Shown here in pieces: positions 1 through 12,255 of a DNA stretch of 64,000 nt. Numbering within the stretch: the stretch's first letter is position 1; the number at the start of each line of letters is the position of its first letter. Where the stretch lies: assembly GCA_958295665.1 (NCBI GenBank), contig OY282560.1, forward strand, positions 145,878,091 through 145,942,090, given 5' to 3'. The DNA is from Tipula vernalis (taxonomy: Eukaryota; Arthropoda; Insecta; Diptera; Tipulidae). Below the pieces are notes generated by a model that was not told the origin of the DNA, made no database searches, and was given only the letters and a program-made list of their open reading frames with translations. A program made the position numbers and the translations under genes.

Positions 1-692
1 TATCAATAGGCTTCAGGATCTGTATTTATTTTGCCAACTTGCATTTGGATTGCTCGAATATTTCTAACCATTTAATAGAAAATTCAATTTTATTGAAAAT
101 CAACTGTGCTATAGCCCACAGATTTTGAACGGCAAAAATCTAAAATGCTCCGATTACGTTGGTCAATAACTCTATCAATAGGCTTCAGGATCTGTATTTA
201 TTTTGGCAACTTGGAGTTGGATTGCTCGAATATTTCTAACCATTTAATAGAAAATTCGATTTTATTGAAAATCAACTGTGCTATAGCCCACAGATTTTGA
301 ACGGCAAAAATCTAAAATGCTCCGATTACGTTGGTCAATAGCTCTATCAATAGGCTTCAGGATCTATATTTAGTTTGCCAACTTGCATTTGGATTGCTCG
401 AATATTTCTAACCATTTAATAGAAAATTCGATTTTATTGAAAATCAACTGTGTTATAGCCCACAGATTTTGAACGGCAAAAATCTAAAATGCTCCGATTA
501 CGTTGGTCAATAGCTATATCAATAGGCTTCAGGATCTGTATTTATTTGGCCAACTTGCATTTGGATTGCTCGAATATTTCTAACCATTTAATAGAAAATT
601 CGATTTTATTGAAAATCAACTGTGCTGCCCACAGATTTTGAACGGCAAAAATCTAAAATGCTCCGATTACGTTGGTCAATAGCTCTATCAAC

Positions 693-778
693 AGGCTTCA
701 GGATCTGTTTTTATTTTGCCAACTTGCATGGCAAAAATCTAAAATGCTCCGATTACGTTGGTCAATAGCTCTATCAAC
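693..778 (+). repeat. 86-bp half monomer (internal deletion)
   Basis: The monomer joins CTTGCAT directly to GGCAAAAATC, losing consensus 38-123, exactly half of the 172-bp unit. It lies between a 169-bp and a 174-bp monomer and is the diagnostic component of the 2479-bp HOR. Copies also occur at 9019, 11498, 13303 and 13389. Confidence 0.95.
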
Positions 779-978
779 AGGCTTCAGGATCTGTATTTAT
801 TTTTTGCCAACTTGCATTTGGATTGCTCGAATATTTCTAACCATTTAATAGAAAATTCGATTTTATTGAAAATTAACTGTGCTATATCCCACAGATTTAG
901 AACGGCAAAAATCTAAAATGCTCCGATTACGTTAGTCAATAGCTTTATCAATAGGCTTCAGGATCTGTATTTATTTTG

Positions 979-993
979 CCAACTTGCATTTGG
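979..993. repeat. Short dyad CCAA-N7-TTGG in the monomer
   Basis: Consensus 27-41 forms a 4-bp inverted repeat with a 7-nt spacer. It is the weakest of the three dyads and could be chance. Subfamilies alter it: GGCAACTT changes base 27, ATTTGGCC changes base 25, and the GGAGTTGG form changes 35 and 37 in the spacer. No known protein site is recognised. Confidence 0.5.
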
Positions 994-1005
994 ATTGCTC
1001 GAATA

Positions 1006-1026
1006 TTTCTAACCATTTAATAGAAA
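1006..1026. repeat. Dyad TTTCTA-N9-TAGAAA in the monomer
   Basis: Consensus 54-74 has perfect 6-bp inverted arms around a 9-nt spacer. It is present in the great majority of monomers. Exceptions include the TTTCTATCC form (61093, 63317), TTTCAAACC (near 59887) and TAGATAATTC (near 47439). Dyad symmetry is common in centromeric satellites and may allow cruciforms or dimeric protein binding, but no factor is identified here. Confidence 0.6.
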
Positions 1027-1030
1027 ATTC

Positions 1031-1046
1031 GATTTTATTGAAAATC
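1031..1046. repeat. Dyad GATTTT-ATTG-AAAATC in the monomer
   Basis: Consensus 79-94 is a perfect 6-bp inverted repeat with a 4-nt loop, 4 bp downstream of the TTTCTA dyad. Two recurring variants weaken it: AAAATT in place of AAAATC (base 94), and a linked GAAATT...AAAATT haplotype that destroys the arms. It sits about 6 bp upstream of the indel hotspot. Confidence 0.65.
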
Positions 1047-1051
1047 AACTG

Positions 1052-1063
1052 TGCTATAGCCCA
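1052..1063. repeat. Indel hotspot of the monomer (consensus 100-111)
   Basis: Most length differences between full monomers fall in this segment, normally TGCTATAGCCCA. Alleles include GCTGCCC (-3), GTGCCCACAG (-6), CTGTCCACAG (-8), GCTTAATAAGCCC, GCTTTATAAGCCC, GCTATAATAGCCC and GTTTTAATAGCCC (all +3), GTTATAAGCCC (+1) and GCCATAGCCGGATAGCCC (+8). Flanking bases on both sides are nearly invariant. The alleles define regional subfamilies of the array. Confidence 0.85.
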
Positions 1064-2479
1064 CAGATTTTGAACGGCAAAAATCTAAAATGCTCCGATT
1101 ACGTTGGTCAATAGCTCTATCAATAGGCTTCAGGATCTGTATTTATTTTGGCAACTTGGATTTGGATTGCTCGAATATTTCTAACCATTTAATAGAAAAT
1201 TCGATTTTATTGAAAATTAACTGTGCTATAGCCCACAGATTTTGAGCGGCAAAAATCTAAAATGCTCCGATTACGTTGGTCAATAGCTCTATCAACAGGC
1301 TTCAGGATCTGTATTTATTTTGCCAACTTGCATTTGGATTGCTCGAATATTTCTAACCATTTAATAGAAAATTCGATTTTATTGAAAATCAACTGTGCTA
1401 TAGCCCACAGATTTTGAACGGCAAAAATCTAAAATGCTCCGATTACGTTGGTCAATAGCTCTATCAACAGGCTTCAGGATCTGTATTTATTTTGCCAACT
1501 TGCATTTGGATTGCTCGAATATTTCTAACCATTTAATAGAAAATTCGATTTTATTGAAAATCAACTGTGCTGCCCACAGATTTTGAACGGCAAAAATCTA
1601 AAGTGCTCCGATTACGTTGGTCAATAGCTCTATCAATAGGCTTCAGGATCTGTATTTATTTTGCCAACTTGCATTTGGATTGCTCGAATATTTCTAACCA
1701 TTTAATAGAAAATTCGATTTTATTGAAAATCAACTGTGCTATAGCCCACAGATGTTGAGCGGCAAAAATCTAAAATGCTCCGATTACGTTGGTCAATAGC
1801 TCTATCAACAGGCTTCAGGATCTGTATTTATTTTTCCAACTTGCATTTGGATTGCTCGAATATTTCTAACCATTTAATAGAAAATTCGATTTTATTGAAA
1901 ATCAACTGTGCTATAGCCCACAGATGTTGAGCGGCAAAAATCTAAAATGCTCCGATTACGTTGGTCAATAGCTCTATCAACAGGCTTCAGGATCTGTATT
2001 TATTTTTCCAACTTGCATTTGGATTGCTCGAATATTTCTAACCATTTAATAGAAAATTCGATTTTATTGAAAATCAACTGTGCTGCCCACAGATTTTGAA
2101 CGGCAAAAATCTAAAATGCTCCGATTACGTTGGTCAATAGCTCTATCAATAGGCTTCAGGATCTGTATTTATTTTGCCAACTTGCATTTGGATTGCTCGA
2201 ATATTTCTAACCATTTAATAGAAAATTCGATTTTATTGAAAATCAACTGTCCACAGATTTTGAACGGCAAAAATATAAAATGCTCCGATTACGTTGGTCA
2301 ATAGCTCGATCAATAGGCTTCAGGATCTATATTTATTTTGCCAACTTGCATTTGGATTGCTCGAATATTTCTAACCATTTAATAGAAAATTCGATTTTAT
2401 TGAAAATCAACTGTGCTATAGCCCACAGATTTTGAACGGCAAAAATCTAAAATGCTCCGATTACGTTAGTCAATAGCTC

Positions 2480-2852
2480 TATCAATAGGCTTCAGGATCT
2501 GTATTTATTTTGCCAACTTGCATTTGGATTGCTCGAATATTTCTAACCATTTAATAGAAAATTCAATTTTATTGAAAATCAACTGTGCTATAGCCCACAG
2601 ATTTTGAACGGCAAAAATCTAAAATGCTCCGATTACGTTGGTCAATAACTCTATCAATAGGCTTCAGGATCTGTATTTATTTTGGCAACTTGGAGTTGGA
2701 TTGCTCGAATATTTCTAACCATTTAATAGAAAATTCGATTTTATTGAAAATCAACTGTGCTATAGCCCACAGATTTTGAACGGCAAAAATCTAAAATGCT
2801 CCGATTACGTTGGTCAATAGCTCTATCAATAGGCTTCAGGATCTATATTTAG
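2480..2852 (+). repeat. Start of a second 2479-bp HOR copy, truncated
   Basis: This follows copy 1 with the same markers (ATTCAATTTT, then GGAGTTGG, then CTATATTTAGTTTG). It departs after about 2900, where the expected GTTATAGCC is replaced by AAAATTAACTGTGC and TTTTGAGCGG. The switch point looks like an old recombination breakpoint within a monomer. Confidence 0.8.
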
Positions 2853-5800
2853 TTTGCCAACTTGCATTTGGATTGCTCGAATATTTCTAACCATTTAATA
2901 GAAAATTCGATTTTATTGAAAATTAACTGTGCTATAGCCCACAGATTTTGAGCGGCAAAAATCTAAAATGCTCCGATTACGTTGGTCAATAGCTCTATCA
3001 ACAGGCTTCAGGATCTGTATTTATTTTGCCAACTTGCATTTGGATTGCTCGAATATTTCTAACCATTTAATAGAAAATTCGATTTTATTGAAAATCAACT
3101 GTGCTTTATAAGCCCACAGATTTTGAACGGCAAAAATCTAAAATGCTTTGATTACGTTGGTCAATAGCTCTATCAATAGGCTTCAGGATCTGTATTTATT
3201 TTGCCAACTTGCATTTGGATTGCTCGAATATTTCTAACCATTTAATAGAAAATTCGATTTTATTGAAAATCAACTGTGTTATAAGCCCACAGATTTTGAA
3301 CGGCAAAAATCTAAAATGCTCCGATTACGTTGGTCAATAGCTCTATCAATAGGCTTCAGGATCTGTATTTATTTTGCCAACTTGCATTTGGATTGCTCGA
3401 ATATTTCTAACCATTTAATAGAAAATTCGATTTTATTGAAAATCAACTGTGCTATAGCCCACAGATTTTGAACGGCAAAAATCTAAAATGCTCCGATTAC
3501 GTTTGTCAATAGCTCTATCAATAGGCTTCAGGATCTGTATTTATTTTGCCAACTTGCATTTGGATTGCTCGAATATTTCTAACCATTTAATAGAAAATTC
3601 GATTTTATTGAAAATCAACTGTGCTATAGCCCACAGATTTTGAACGGCAAAAATCTAAAATGCTCCGATTACGTTAGTCAATAGCTCTATCAATAGGCTT
3701 CAGGATCTGTATTTATTTTGCCAACTTGCATTTGGATTGCTCGAATATTTCTAACCATTTAATAGAAAATTCGATTTTATTGAAAATCAACTGTGCTATA
3801 GCCCACAGATTTTGAACGGCAAAAATCTAAAATGCTCCGATTACGTTGGTCAATAGCTCTATCAATAGGCTTCAGGATCTGTATTTAGTTTGCCAACTTG
3901 CATTTGGATTGCTCGAATATTTCTAACCATTTAATAGAAAATTCGATTTTATTGAAAATCAACTGTGCTTTATAAGCCCACAGATTTTGAACGGCAAAAA
4001 TCTAAAATGCTCCGATTACGTTGGTCAATAGCTCTATCAATAGGCTTCAGGATCTGTATTTATTTTGCCAACTTGCATTTGGATTGCTCGAATATTTCTA
4101 ACCATTTAATAGAAAATTCGATTTTATTGAAAATCAACTGTGTTATAGCCCACAGATTTTGAACGGCAAAAATCTAAAATGCTCCGATTACGTTGGTCAA
4201 TAGCTCTATCAATAGGCTTCAGGATCTGTATTTATTTTGCCAACTTGCATTTGGATTGCTCTAATATTTCTAACCATTTAATAGAAAATTCGATTTTATT
4301 GAAAATCAACTGTGCTATAGCCCACAGATTTTGAACGGCAAAAATCTAAAATGCTCCGATGACGTTGGTCAATAGCTCTATCAACAGGCTTCAGGATCTG
4401 TATTTATTTGGCCAACTTGCATTTGGATTGCTCGAATATTTCTAACCATTTAATAGAAAAATCGATTTTATTGAAAATCAACTGTGCCATAGCCCACAGA
4501 TTTTGAACGGCAAAAATCTAAAATGCTCCGATTACGTTGGTCAATAGCTCTATCAACAGGCTTCAGGATCTGTATTTATTTTGCCAACTTGCATTTGGAT
4601 TGCTCGAAAATTTCTAACCATTTAATAGAAAATTCGATTTTATTGAAAATCAACTGTGTTAAGCTCACAGATTTTGAACGGCAAAAATCTAAAATGCTCC
4701 GATTACGTTGGTCAATAGCTCTATCAACAGGCTTCAGGATCTGTATTTATTTTGCCAACTTGCATTTGGATTGCTCGAATATTTCTAACCATTTAATAGA
4801 AAATTCGATTTTATTGAAAATCAACTGTGCTATAGCCCACAGATTTTGAACGGCAAAAATCTAAAATGCTCCGATTACATTAGTCAATAGCTCTATCAAT
4901 AGGCTTCAGGATCTGTATTTATTTTGCCAACTTGCATTTGGATTGCTCGAATATTTCTAACCATTTAATAGAAAATTCGATTTTATTGAAAATCAACTGT
5001 GCTATAGCCCACAGATTTTGAACGGCAAAAATATAAAATGCTCCGATTACGTTGGTCAATAGCTCTATCAATAGGCTTCAGGATCTGTATTTATTTTGCC
5101 AACTTGCATTTGGATTGCTCGAATATTTCTAACCATTTAATAGAAAATTCGATTTTATTGAAAATCAACTGTGCTATAGCCCACAGATTTTGAACGGCAA
5201 AAATCTAAAATGCTCCGATTACGTTAGTCAATAGCTCTATCAATAGGCTTCAGGATCTGTATTTATTTTGCCAACTTGCATTTGGATTGCTCGAATATTT
5301 CTAACCATTTAATAGAAAATTCGATTTTATTGAAAATCAACTGTGCTATAGCCCACAGATTTTGAACGGCAAAAATCTAAAATGCTCCGATTACGTTGGT
5401 CAATAGCTCTATCAATAGGCTTCAGGATCTGTATTTATTTTGGCAACTTGGATTTGGATTGCTCGAATATTTCTAACCATTTAATAGAAAATTCGATTTT
5501 ATTGAAAATCAACTGTGCTTTATAAGCCCACAGATTTTGAACGGCAAAAATCTAAAATGCTCCGATTACGTTGGTCAATAGCTCTATCAATAGGCTTCAG
5601 GATCTGTATTTAGTTTGCCAACTTGCATTTGGATTGCTCGAATATTTCTAACCATTTAATAGAAAATTCGATTTTATTGAAAATCAACTGTGCTTTATAA
5701 GCCCACAGATTTTGAACGGCAAAAATCTAAAATGCTCCGATTACGTTGTTCAATAGCTCTATCAATAGGCTTCAGGATCTGTATTTATTTTGCCAACTTG

Positions 5801-7269
5801 CATTTGGATTGCTCGAATATTTCTAACCATTTAATAGAAAATTCGATTTTATTGAAAATTAACTGTGCTATAGCCCACAGATTTTGAGCGGCAAAAATCT
5901 AAAATGCTCCGATTACGTTGGTCAATAGCTCTATCAACAGGCTTCAGGATCTGTATTTATTTTGCCAACTTGCATTTGGATTGCTCGAATATTTCTAACC
6001 ATTTAATAGAAAATTCGATTTTATTGAAAATCAACTGTGCTTTATAAGCCCACAGATTTTGAACGGCAAAAATCTAAAATGCTTTGATTACGTTGGTCAA
6101 TAGCTCTATCAATAGGCTTCAGGATCTGTATTTATTTTGCCAACTTGCATTTGGATTGCTCGAATATTTCTAACCATTTAATAGAAAATTCGATTTTATT
6201 GAAAATCAACTGTGTTATAAGCCCACAGATTTTGAACGGCAAAAATCTAAAATGCTCCGATTACGTTGGTCAATAGCTCTATCAATAGGCTTCAGGATCT
6301 GTATTTATTTTGCCAACTTGCATTTGGATTGCTCGAATATTTCTAACCATTTAATAGAAAATTCGATTTTATTGAAAATCAACTGTGCTATAGCCCACAG
6401 ATTTTGAACGGCAAAAATCTAAAATGCTCCGATTACGTTTGTCAATAGCTCTATCAATAGGCTTCAGGATCTGTATTTATTTTGCCAACTTGCATTTGGA
6501 TTGCTCGAATATTTCTAACCATTTAATAGAAAATTCGATTTTATTGAAAATCAACTGTGCTATAGCCCACAGATTTTGAACGGCAAAAATATAAAATGCT
6601 CCGATTACGTTGGTCAATAGCTCTATCAATAGGCTTCAGGATCTGTATTTATTTTGCCAACTTGCATTTGGATTGCTCGAATATTTCTAACCATTTAATA
6701 GAAAATTCGATTTTATTGAAAATCAACTGTGCTATAGCCCACAGATTTTGAACGGCAAAAATCTAAAATGCTCCGATTACGTTGGTCAATAGCTCTATCA
6801 ATAGGCTTCAGGATCTATATTTAGTTTGCCAACTTGCATTTGGATTGCTCGAATATTTCTAACCATTTAATAGAAAATTCGATTTTATTGAAAATCAACT
6901 GTGCTGCCCACAGATTTTGAACGGCAAAAATCTAAAGTGCTCCGATTACGTTGGTCAATAGCTCTATCAATAGGCTTCAGGATCTGTATTTATTTTGCCA
7001 ACTTGCATTTGGATTGCTCGAATATTTCTAACCATTTAATAGAAAATTCGATTTTATTGAAAATCAACTGTGCTATAGCCCACAGATGTTGAGCGGCAAA
7101 AATCTAAAATGCTCCGATTACGTTGGTCAATAGCTCTATCAACAGGCTTCAGGATCTGTATTTATTTTTCCAACTTGCATTTGGATTGCTCGAATATTTC
7201 TAACCATTTAATAGAAAATTCGATTTTATTGAAAATCAACTGTGCTATAGCCCACAGATGTTGAGCGGC
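2853..7269 (+). repeat. Mixed-monomer region with an ~800-bp duplication
   Basis: About 26 monomers without a strict HOR. Positions 2853-3654 match 5789-6590 at an offset of 2936. Shared rare markers are GCTTTGATT (3145 and 6081), GTTATAAGCCC, and ACGTTTGTCAAT (near 3500 and 6436). The +3 allele GCTTTATAAGCCC appears near 3105, 3968, 5518, 5693 and 6040. A 513-bp trimer is repeated at 6901 and 7414. A TCTAATATTT change near 4259 and a GAAAATTTCT change near 4606 are single-copy differences. Confidence 0.8.
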
Positions 7270-8326
7270 AAAAATCTAAAATGCTCCGATTACGTTGGTC
7301 AATAGCTCTATCAACAGGCTTCAGGATCTGTATTTATTTTGCCAACTTGCATTTGGATTGCTCGAATATTTCTAACCATTTAATAGAAAATTCGATTTTA
7401 TTGAAAATCAACTGTGCTGCCCACAGATTTTGAACGGCAAAAATCTAAAGTGCTCCGATTACGTTGGTCAATAGCTCTATCAATAGGCTTCAGGATCTGT
7501 ATTTATTTTGCCAACTTGCATTTGGATTGCTCGAATATTTCTAACCATTTAATAGAAAATTCGATTTTATTGAAAATCAACTGTGCTATAGCCCACAGAT
7601 GTTGAGCGGCAAAAATCTAAAATGCTCCGATTACGTTGGTCAATAGCTCTATCAACAGGCTTCAGGATCTGTATTTATTTTTCCAACTTGCATTTGGATT
7701 GCTCGAATATTTCTAACCATTTAATAGAAAATTCGATTTTATTGAAAATCAACTGTGCTATAGCCCACAGATGTTGAGCGGCAAAAATCTAAAATGCTCC
7801 GATTACGTTGGTCAATAGCTCTATCAACAGGCTTCAGGATCTGTATTTATTTTTCCAACTTGCATTTGGATTGCTCGAATATTTCTAACCATTTAATAGA
7901 AAATTCGATTTTATTGAAAATCAACTGTGCTGCCCACAGATTTTGAACGGCAAAAATCTAAAATGCTCCGATTACGTTGGTCAATAGCTCTATCAATAGG
8001 CTTCAGGATCTGTATTTATTTTGCCAACTTGCATTTGGATTGCTCGAATATTTCTAACCATTTAATAGAAAATTCGATTTTATTGAAAATCAACTGTCCA
8101 CAGATTTTGAACGGCAAAAATATAAAATGCTCCGATTACGTTGGTCAATAGCTCGATCAATAGGCTTCAGGATCTATATTTATTTTGCCAACTTGCATTT
8201 GGATTGCTCGAATATTTCTAACCATTTAATAGAAAATTCGATTTTATTGAAAATCAACTGTGCTATAGCCCACAGATTTTGAACGGCAAAAATCTAAAAT
8301 GCTCCGATTACGTTAGTCAATAGCTC
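7270..8326 (+). repeat. Partial 2479-bp HOR copy (right part)
   Basis: It aligns to about 1423-2479 at an offset of 5847, including the GCTGCCC (-3) monomers and the CTGTCCACAG (-8) monomer near 8093. Upstream of 7270 the match is lost, because TTTTGAAC is replaced by TGTTGAGC. It runs directly into the next full HOR copy. Confidence 0.8.
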
Positions 8327-10805
8327 TATCAATAGGCTTCAGGATCTGTATTTATTTTGCCAACTTGCATTTGGATTGCTCGAATATTTCTAACCATTTA
8401 ATAGAAAATTCAATTTTATTGAAAATCAACTGTGCTATAGCCCACAGATTTTGAACGGCAAAAATCTAAAATGCTCCGATTACGTTGGTCAATAACTCTA
8501 TCAATAGGCTTCAGGATCTGTATTTATTTTGGCAACTTGGAGTTGGATTGCTCGAATATTTCTAACCATTTAATAGAAAATTCGATTTTATTGAAAATCA
8601 ACTGTGCTATAGCCCACAGATTTTGAACGGCAAAAATCTAAAATGCTCCGATTACGTTGGTCAATAGCTCTATCAATAGGCTTCAGGATCTATATTTAGT
8701 TTGCCAACTTGCATTTGGATTGCTCGAATATTTCTAACCATTTAATAGAAAATTCGATTTTATTGAAAATCAACTGTGTTATAGCCCACAGATTTTGAAC
8801 GGCAAAAATCTAAAATGCTCCGATTACGTTGGTCAATAGCTATATCAATAGGCTTCAGGATCTGTATTTATTTGGCCAACTTGCATTTGGATTGCTCGAA
8901 TATTTCTAACCATTTAATAGAAAATTCGATTTTATTGAAAATCAACTGTGCTGCCCACAGATTTTGAACGGCAAAAATCTAAAATGCTCCGATTACGTTG
9001 GTCAATAGCTCTATCAACAGGCTTCAGGATCTGTTTTTATTTTGCCAACTTGCATGGCAAAAATCTAAAATGCTCCGATTACGTTGGTCAATAGCTCTAT
9101 CAACAGGCTTCAGGATCTGTATTTATTTTTTGCCAACTTGCATTTGGATTGCTCGAATATTTCTAACCATTTAATAGAAAATTCGATTTTATTGAAAATT
9201 AACTGTGCTATATCCCACAGATTTAGAACGGCAAAAATCTAAAATGCTCCGATTACGTTAGTCAATAGCTTTATCAATAGGCTTCAGGATCTGTATTTAT
9301 TTTGCCAACTTGCATTTGGATTGCTCGAATATTTCTAACCATTTAATAGAAAATTCGATTTTATTGAAAATCAACTGTGCTATAGCCCACAGATTTTGAA
9401 CGGCAAAAATCTAAAATGCTCCGATTACGTTGGTCAATAGCTCTATCAATAGGCTTCAGGATCTGTATTTATTTTGGCAACTTGGATTTGGATTGCTCGA
9501 ATATTTCTAACCATTTAATAGAAAATTCGATTTTATTGAAAATTAACTGTGCTATAGCCCACAGATTTTGAGCGGCAAAAATCTAAAATGCTCCGATTAC
9601 GTTGGTCAATAGCTCTATCAACAGGCTTCAGGATCTGTATTTATTTTGTTAACTTGCATTTGGATTGCTCGAATATTTCTAACCATTTAATAGAAAATTC
9701 GATTTTATTGAAAATCAACTGTGCTATAGCCCACAGATTTTGAACGGCAAAAATCTAAAATGCTCCGATTACGTTGGTCAATAGCTCTATCAACAGGCTT
9801 CAGGATCTGTATTTATTTTGCCAACTTGCATTTGGATTGCTCGAATATTTCTAACCATTTAATAGAAAATTCGATTTTATTGAAAATCAACTGTGCTGCC
9901 CACAGATTTTGAACGGCAAAAATCTAAAGTGCTCCGATTACGTTGGTCAATAGCTCTATCAATAGGCTTCAGGATCTGTATTTATTTTGCCAACTTGCAT
10001 TTGGATTGCTCGAATATTTCTAACCATTTAATAGAAAATTCGATTTTATTGAAAATCAACTGTGCTATAGCCCACAGATGTTGAGCGGCAAAAATCTAAA
10101 ATGCTCCGATTACGTTGGTCAATAGCTCTATCAACAGGCTTCAGGATCTGTATTTATTTTTCCAACTTGCATTTGGATTGCTCGAATATTTCTAACCATT
10201 TAATAGAAAATTCGATTTTATTGAAAATCAACTGTGCTATAGCCCACAGATGTTGAGCGGCAAAAATCTAAAATGCTCCGATTACGTTGGTCAATAGCTC
10301 TATCAACAGGCTTCAGGATCTGTATTTATTTTTCCAACTTGCATTTGGATTGCTCGAATATTTCTAACCATTTAATAGAAAATTCGATTTTATTGAAAAT
10401 CAACTGTGCTGCCCACAGATTTTGAACGGCAAAAATCTAAAATGCTCCGATTACGTTGGTCAATAGCTCTATCAATAGGCTTCAGGATCTGTATTTATTT
10501 TGCCAACTTGCATTTGGATTGCTCGAATATTTCTAACCATTTAATAGAAAATTCGATTTTATTGAAAATCAACTGTCCACAGATTTTGAACGGCAAAAAT
10601 ATAAAATGCTCCGATTACGTTGGTCAATAGCTCGATCAATAGGCTTCAGGATCTATATTTATTTTGCCAACTTGCATTTGGATTGCTCGAATATTTCTAA
10701 CCATTTAATAGAAAATTCGATTTTATTGAAAATCAACTGTGCTATAGCCCACAGATTTTGAACGGCAAAAATCTAAAATGCTCCGATTACGTTAGTCAAT
10801 AGCTC
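8327..10805 (+). repeat. 2479-bp higher-order repeat, full copy 2
   Basis: It aligns to 1-2479 at an offset of 8326 with the same order of monomer variants, including the 86-bp half monomer at 9019. A private difference is TTTTGTTAAC near 9646 where copy 1 has TTTTGCCAAC. The very low divergence implies recent duplication or strong homogenisation. Confidence 0.88.
9019..9104 (+). repeat. 86-bp half monomer in HOR copy 2
   Basis: It has the same CTTGCAT/GGCAAAAATC junction as at 693, with the CTGTTTTTATT variant upstream of the junction. It lies 8326 bp from the first half monomer. Confidence 0.95.
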
Positions 10806-12255
10806 TATCAATAGGCTTCAGGATCTGTATTTATTTTGCCAACTTGCATTTGGATTGCTCGAATATTTCTAACCATTTAATAGAAAATTCAATTTTATTG
10901 AAAATCAACTGTGCTATAGCCCACAGATTTTGAACGGCAAAAATCTAAAATGCTCCGATTACGTTGGTCAATAACTCTATCAATAGGCTTCAGGATCTGT
11001 ATTTATTTTGGCAACTTGGAGTTGGATTGCTCGAATATTTCTAACCATTTAATAGAAAATTCGATTTTATTGAAAATCAACTGTGCTATAGCCCAAAGAT
11101 TTTGAACGGCAAAAATCTAAAATGCTCCGATTACGTTGGTCAATAGCTCTATCAATAGGCTTCAGGATCTATATTTAGTTTGCCAACTTGCATTTGGATT
11201 GCTCGAATATTTCTAACCATTTAATAGAAAATTCGATTTTATTGAAAATCAACTGTGTTATAGCCCACAGATTTTGAACGGCAAAAATCTAAAATGCTCC
11301 GATTACGTTGGTCAATAGCTATATCAATAGGCTTCAGGATCTGTATTTATTTGGCCAACTTGCATTTGGATTGCTCGAATATTTCTAACCATTTAATAGA
11401 AAATTCGATTTTATTGAAAATCAACTGTGCTGCCCACAGATTTTGAACGGCAAAAATCTAAAATGCTCCGATTACGTTGGTCAATAGCTCTATCAACAGG
11501 CTTCAGGATCTGTTTTTATTTTGCCAACTTGCATGGCAAAAATCTAAAATGCTCCGATTACGTTGGTCAATAGCTCTATCAACAGGCTTCAGGATCTGTA
11601 TTTATTTTTTGCCAACTTGCATTTGGATTGCTCGAATATTTCTAACCATTTAATAGAAAATTCGATTTTATTGAAAATTAACTGTGCTATATCCCACAGA
11701 TTTAGAACGGCAAAAATCTAAAATGCTCCGATTACGTTAGTCAATAGCTTTATCAATAGGCTTCAGGATCTGTATTTATTTTGCCAACTTGCATTTGGAT
11801 TGCTCGAATATTTCTAACCATTTAATAGAAAATTCGATTTTATTGAAAATCAACTGTGCTATAGCCCACAGATTTTGAACGGCAAAAATCTAAAATGCTC
11901 CGATTACGTTGGTCAATAGCTCTATCAATAGGCTTCAGGATCTGTATTTATTTTGGCAACTTGGATTTGGATTGCTCGAATATTTCTAACCATTTAATAG
12001 AAAATTCGATTTTATTGAAAATTAACTGTGCTATAGCCCACAGATTTTGAGCGGCAAAAATCTAAAATGCTCCGATTACGTTGGTCAATAGCTCTATCAA
12101 CAGGCTTCAGGATCTGTATTTATTTTGCCAACTTGCATTTGGATTGCTCGAATATTTCTAACCATTTAATAGAAAATTCGATTTTATTGAAAATCAACTG
12201 TGCTATAGCCCACAGATTTTGAACGGCAAAAATCTAAAATGCTCCGATTACGTTA
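10806..12255 (+). repeat. 2479-bp HOR, partial copy 3
   Basis: It aligns to 8327-9776 at an offset of 2479, including the half monomer at 11498 and the ATATCCCACAGATTTAG monomer near 11690. It departs at about 12255, where ACGTTAGTC replaces ACGTTGGTC and the following monomers belong to another series. A private AAAGATTTTG change is seen near 11095. Confidence 0.85.
11498..11583 (+). repeat. 86-bp half monomer in HOR copy 3
   Basis: It is identical in structure to the copies at 693 and 9019 and lies 2479 bp after the latter. Confidence 0.95.

Larger units (their letters stand above)
953..1124 (+). repeat. Reference monomer (matches the 172-bp consensus)
   Basis: This copy agrees with the majority base at every position I compared, so it is used as the coordinate system: consensus position n is window position n+952. 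It has five CpG sites (consensus 48, 78, 123, 144, 150), A/T tracts of four or five bases near 22, 72, 81, 89, 116, 127 and 135, and three short dyads between 27 and 94. The strand is arbitrary because no transcript direction is known. Confidence 0.9.
1..2479 (+). repeat. 2479-bp higher-order repeat, copy 1
   Basis: AGGCTTCAGG intervals are 172, 172, 172, 169, 86, 174, 172, 172, 172, 169, 172, 172, 169, 164 and 172, which sum to 2479 (14 full monomers plus one half). Rare markers repeat at this period: ATTCAATTTT at 82 and 2561, and CTATATTTAGTTTG after 352 and 2831. The same order recurs 8326 bp downstream. The window begins inside the array, so the left end of this copy is arbitrary. Confidence 0.9.

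Noticed and set aside
1028..1044. Possible CENP-B box around ATTCGATTTTATTGAAA
   Set aside because: Only the TTCG core matches NTTCGNNNNANNCGGGN. The required A and the CGGG half are absent in the consensus and in the variants I read.
953..1124. Monomer as an ancient dimer of two 86-bp halves, suggested by the half monomers
   Set aside because: I compared the two halves by eye. Apart from TGCTC at consensus 44 and 139, which are 95 bp apart and not 86, no convincing alignment was found.
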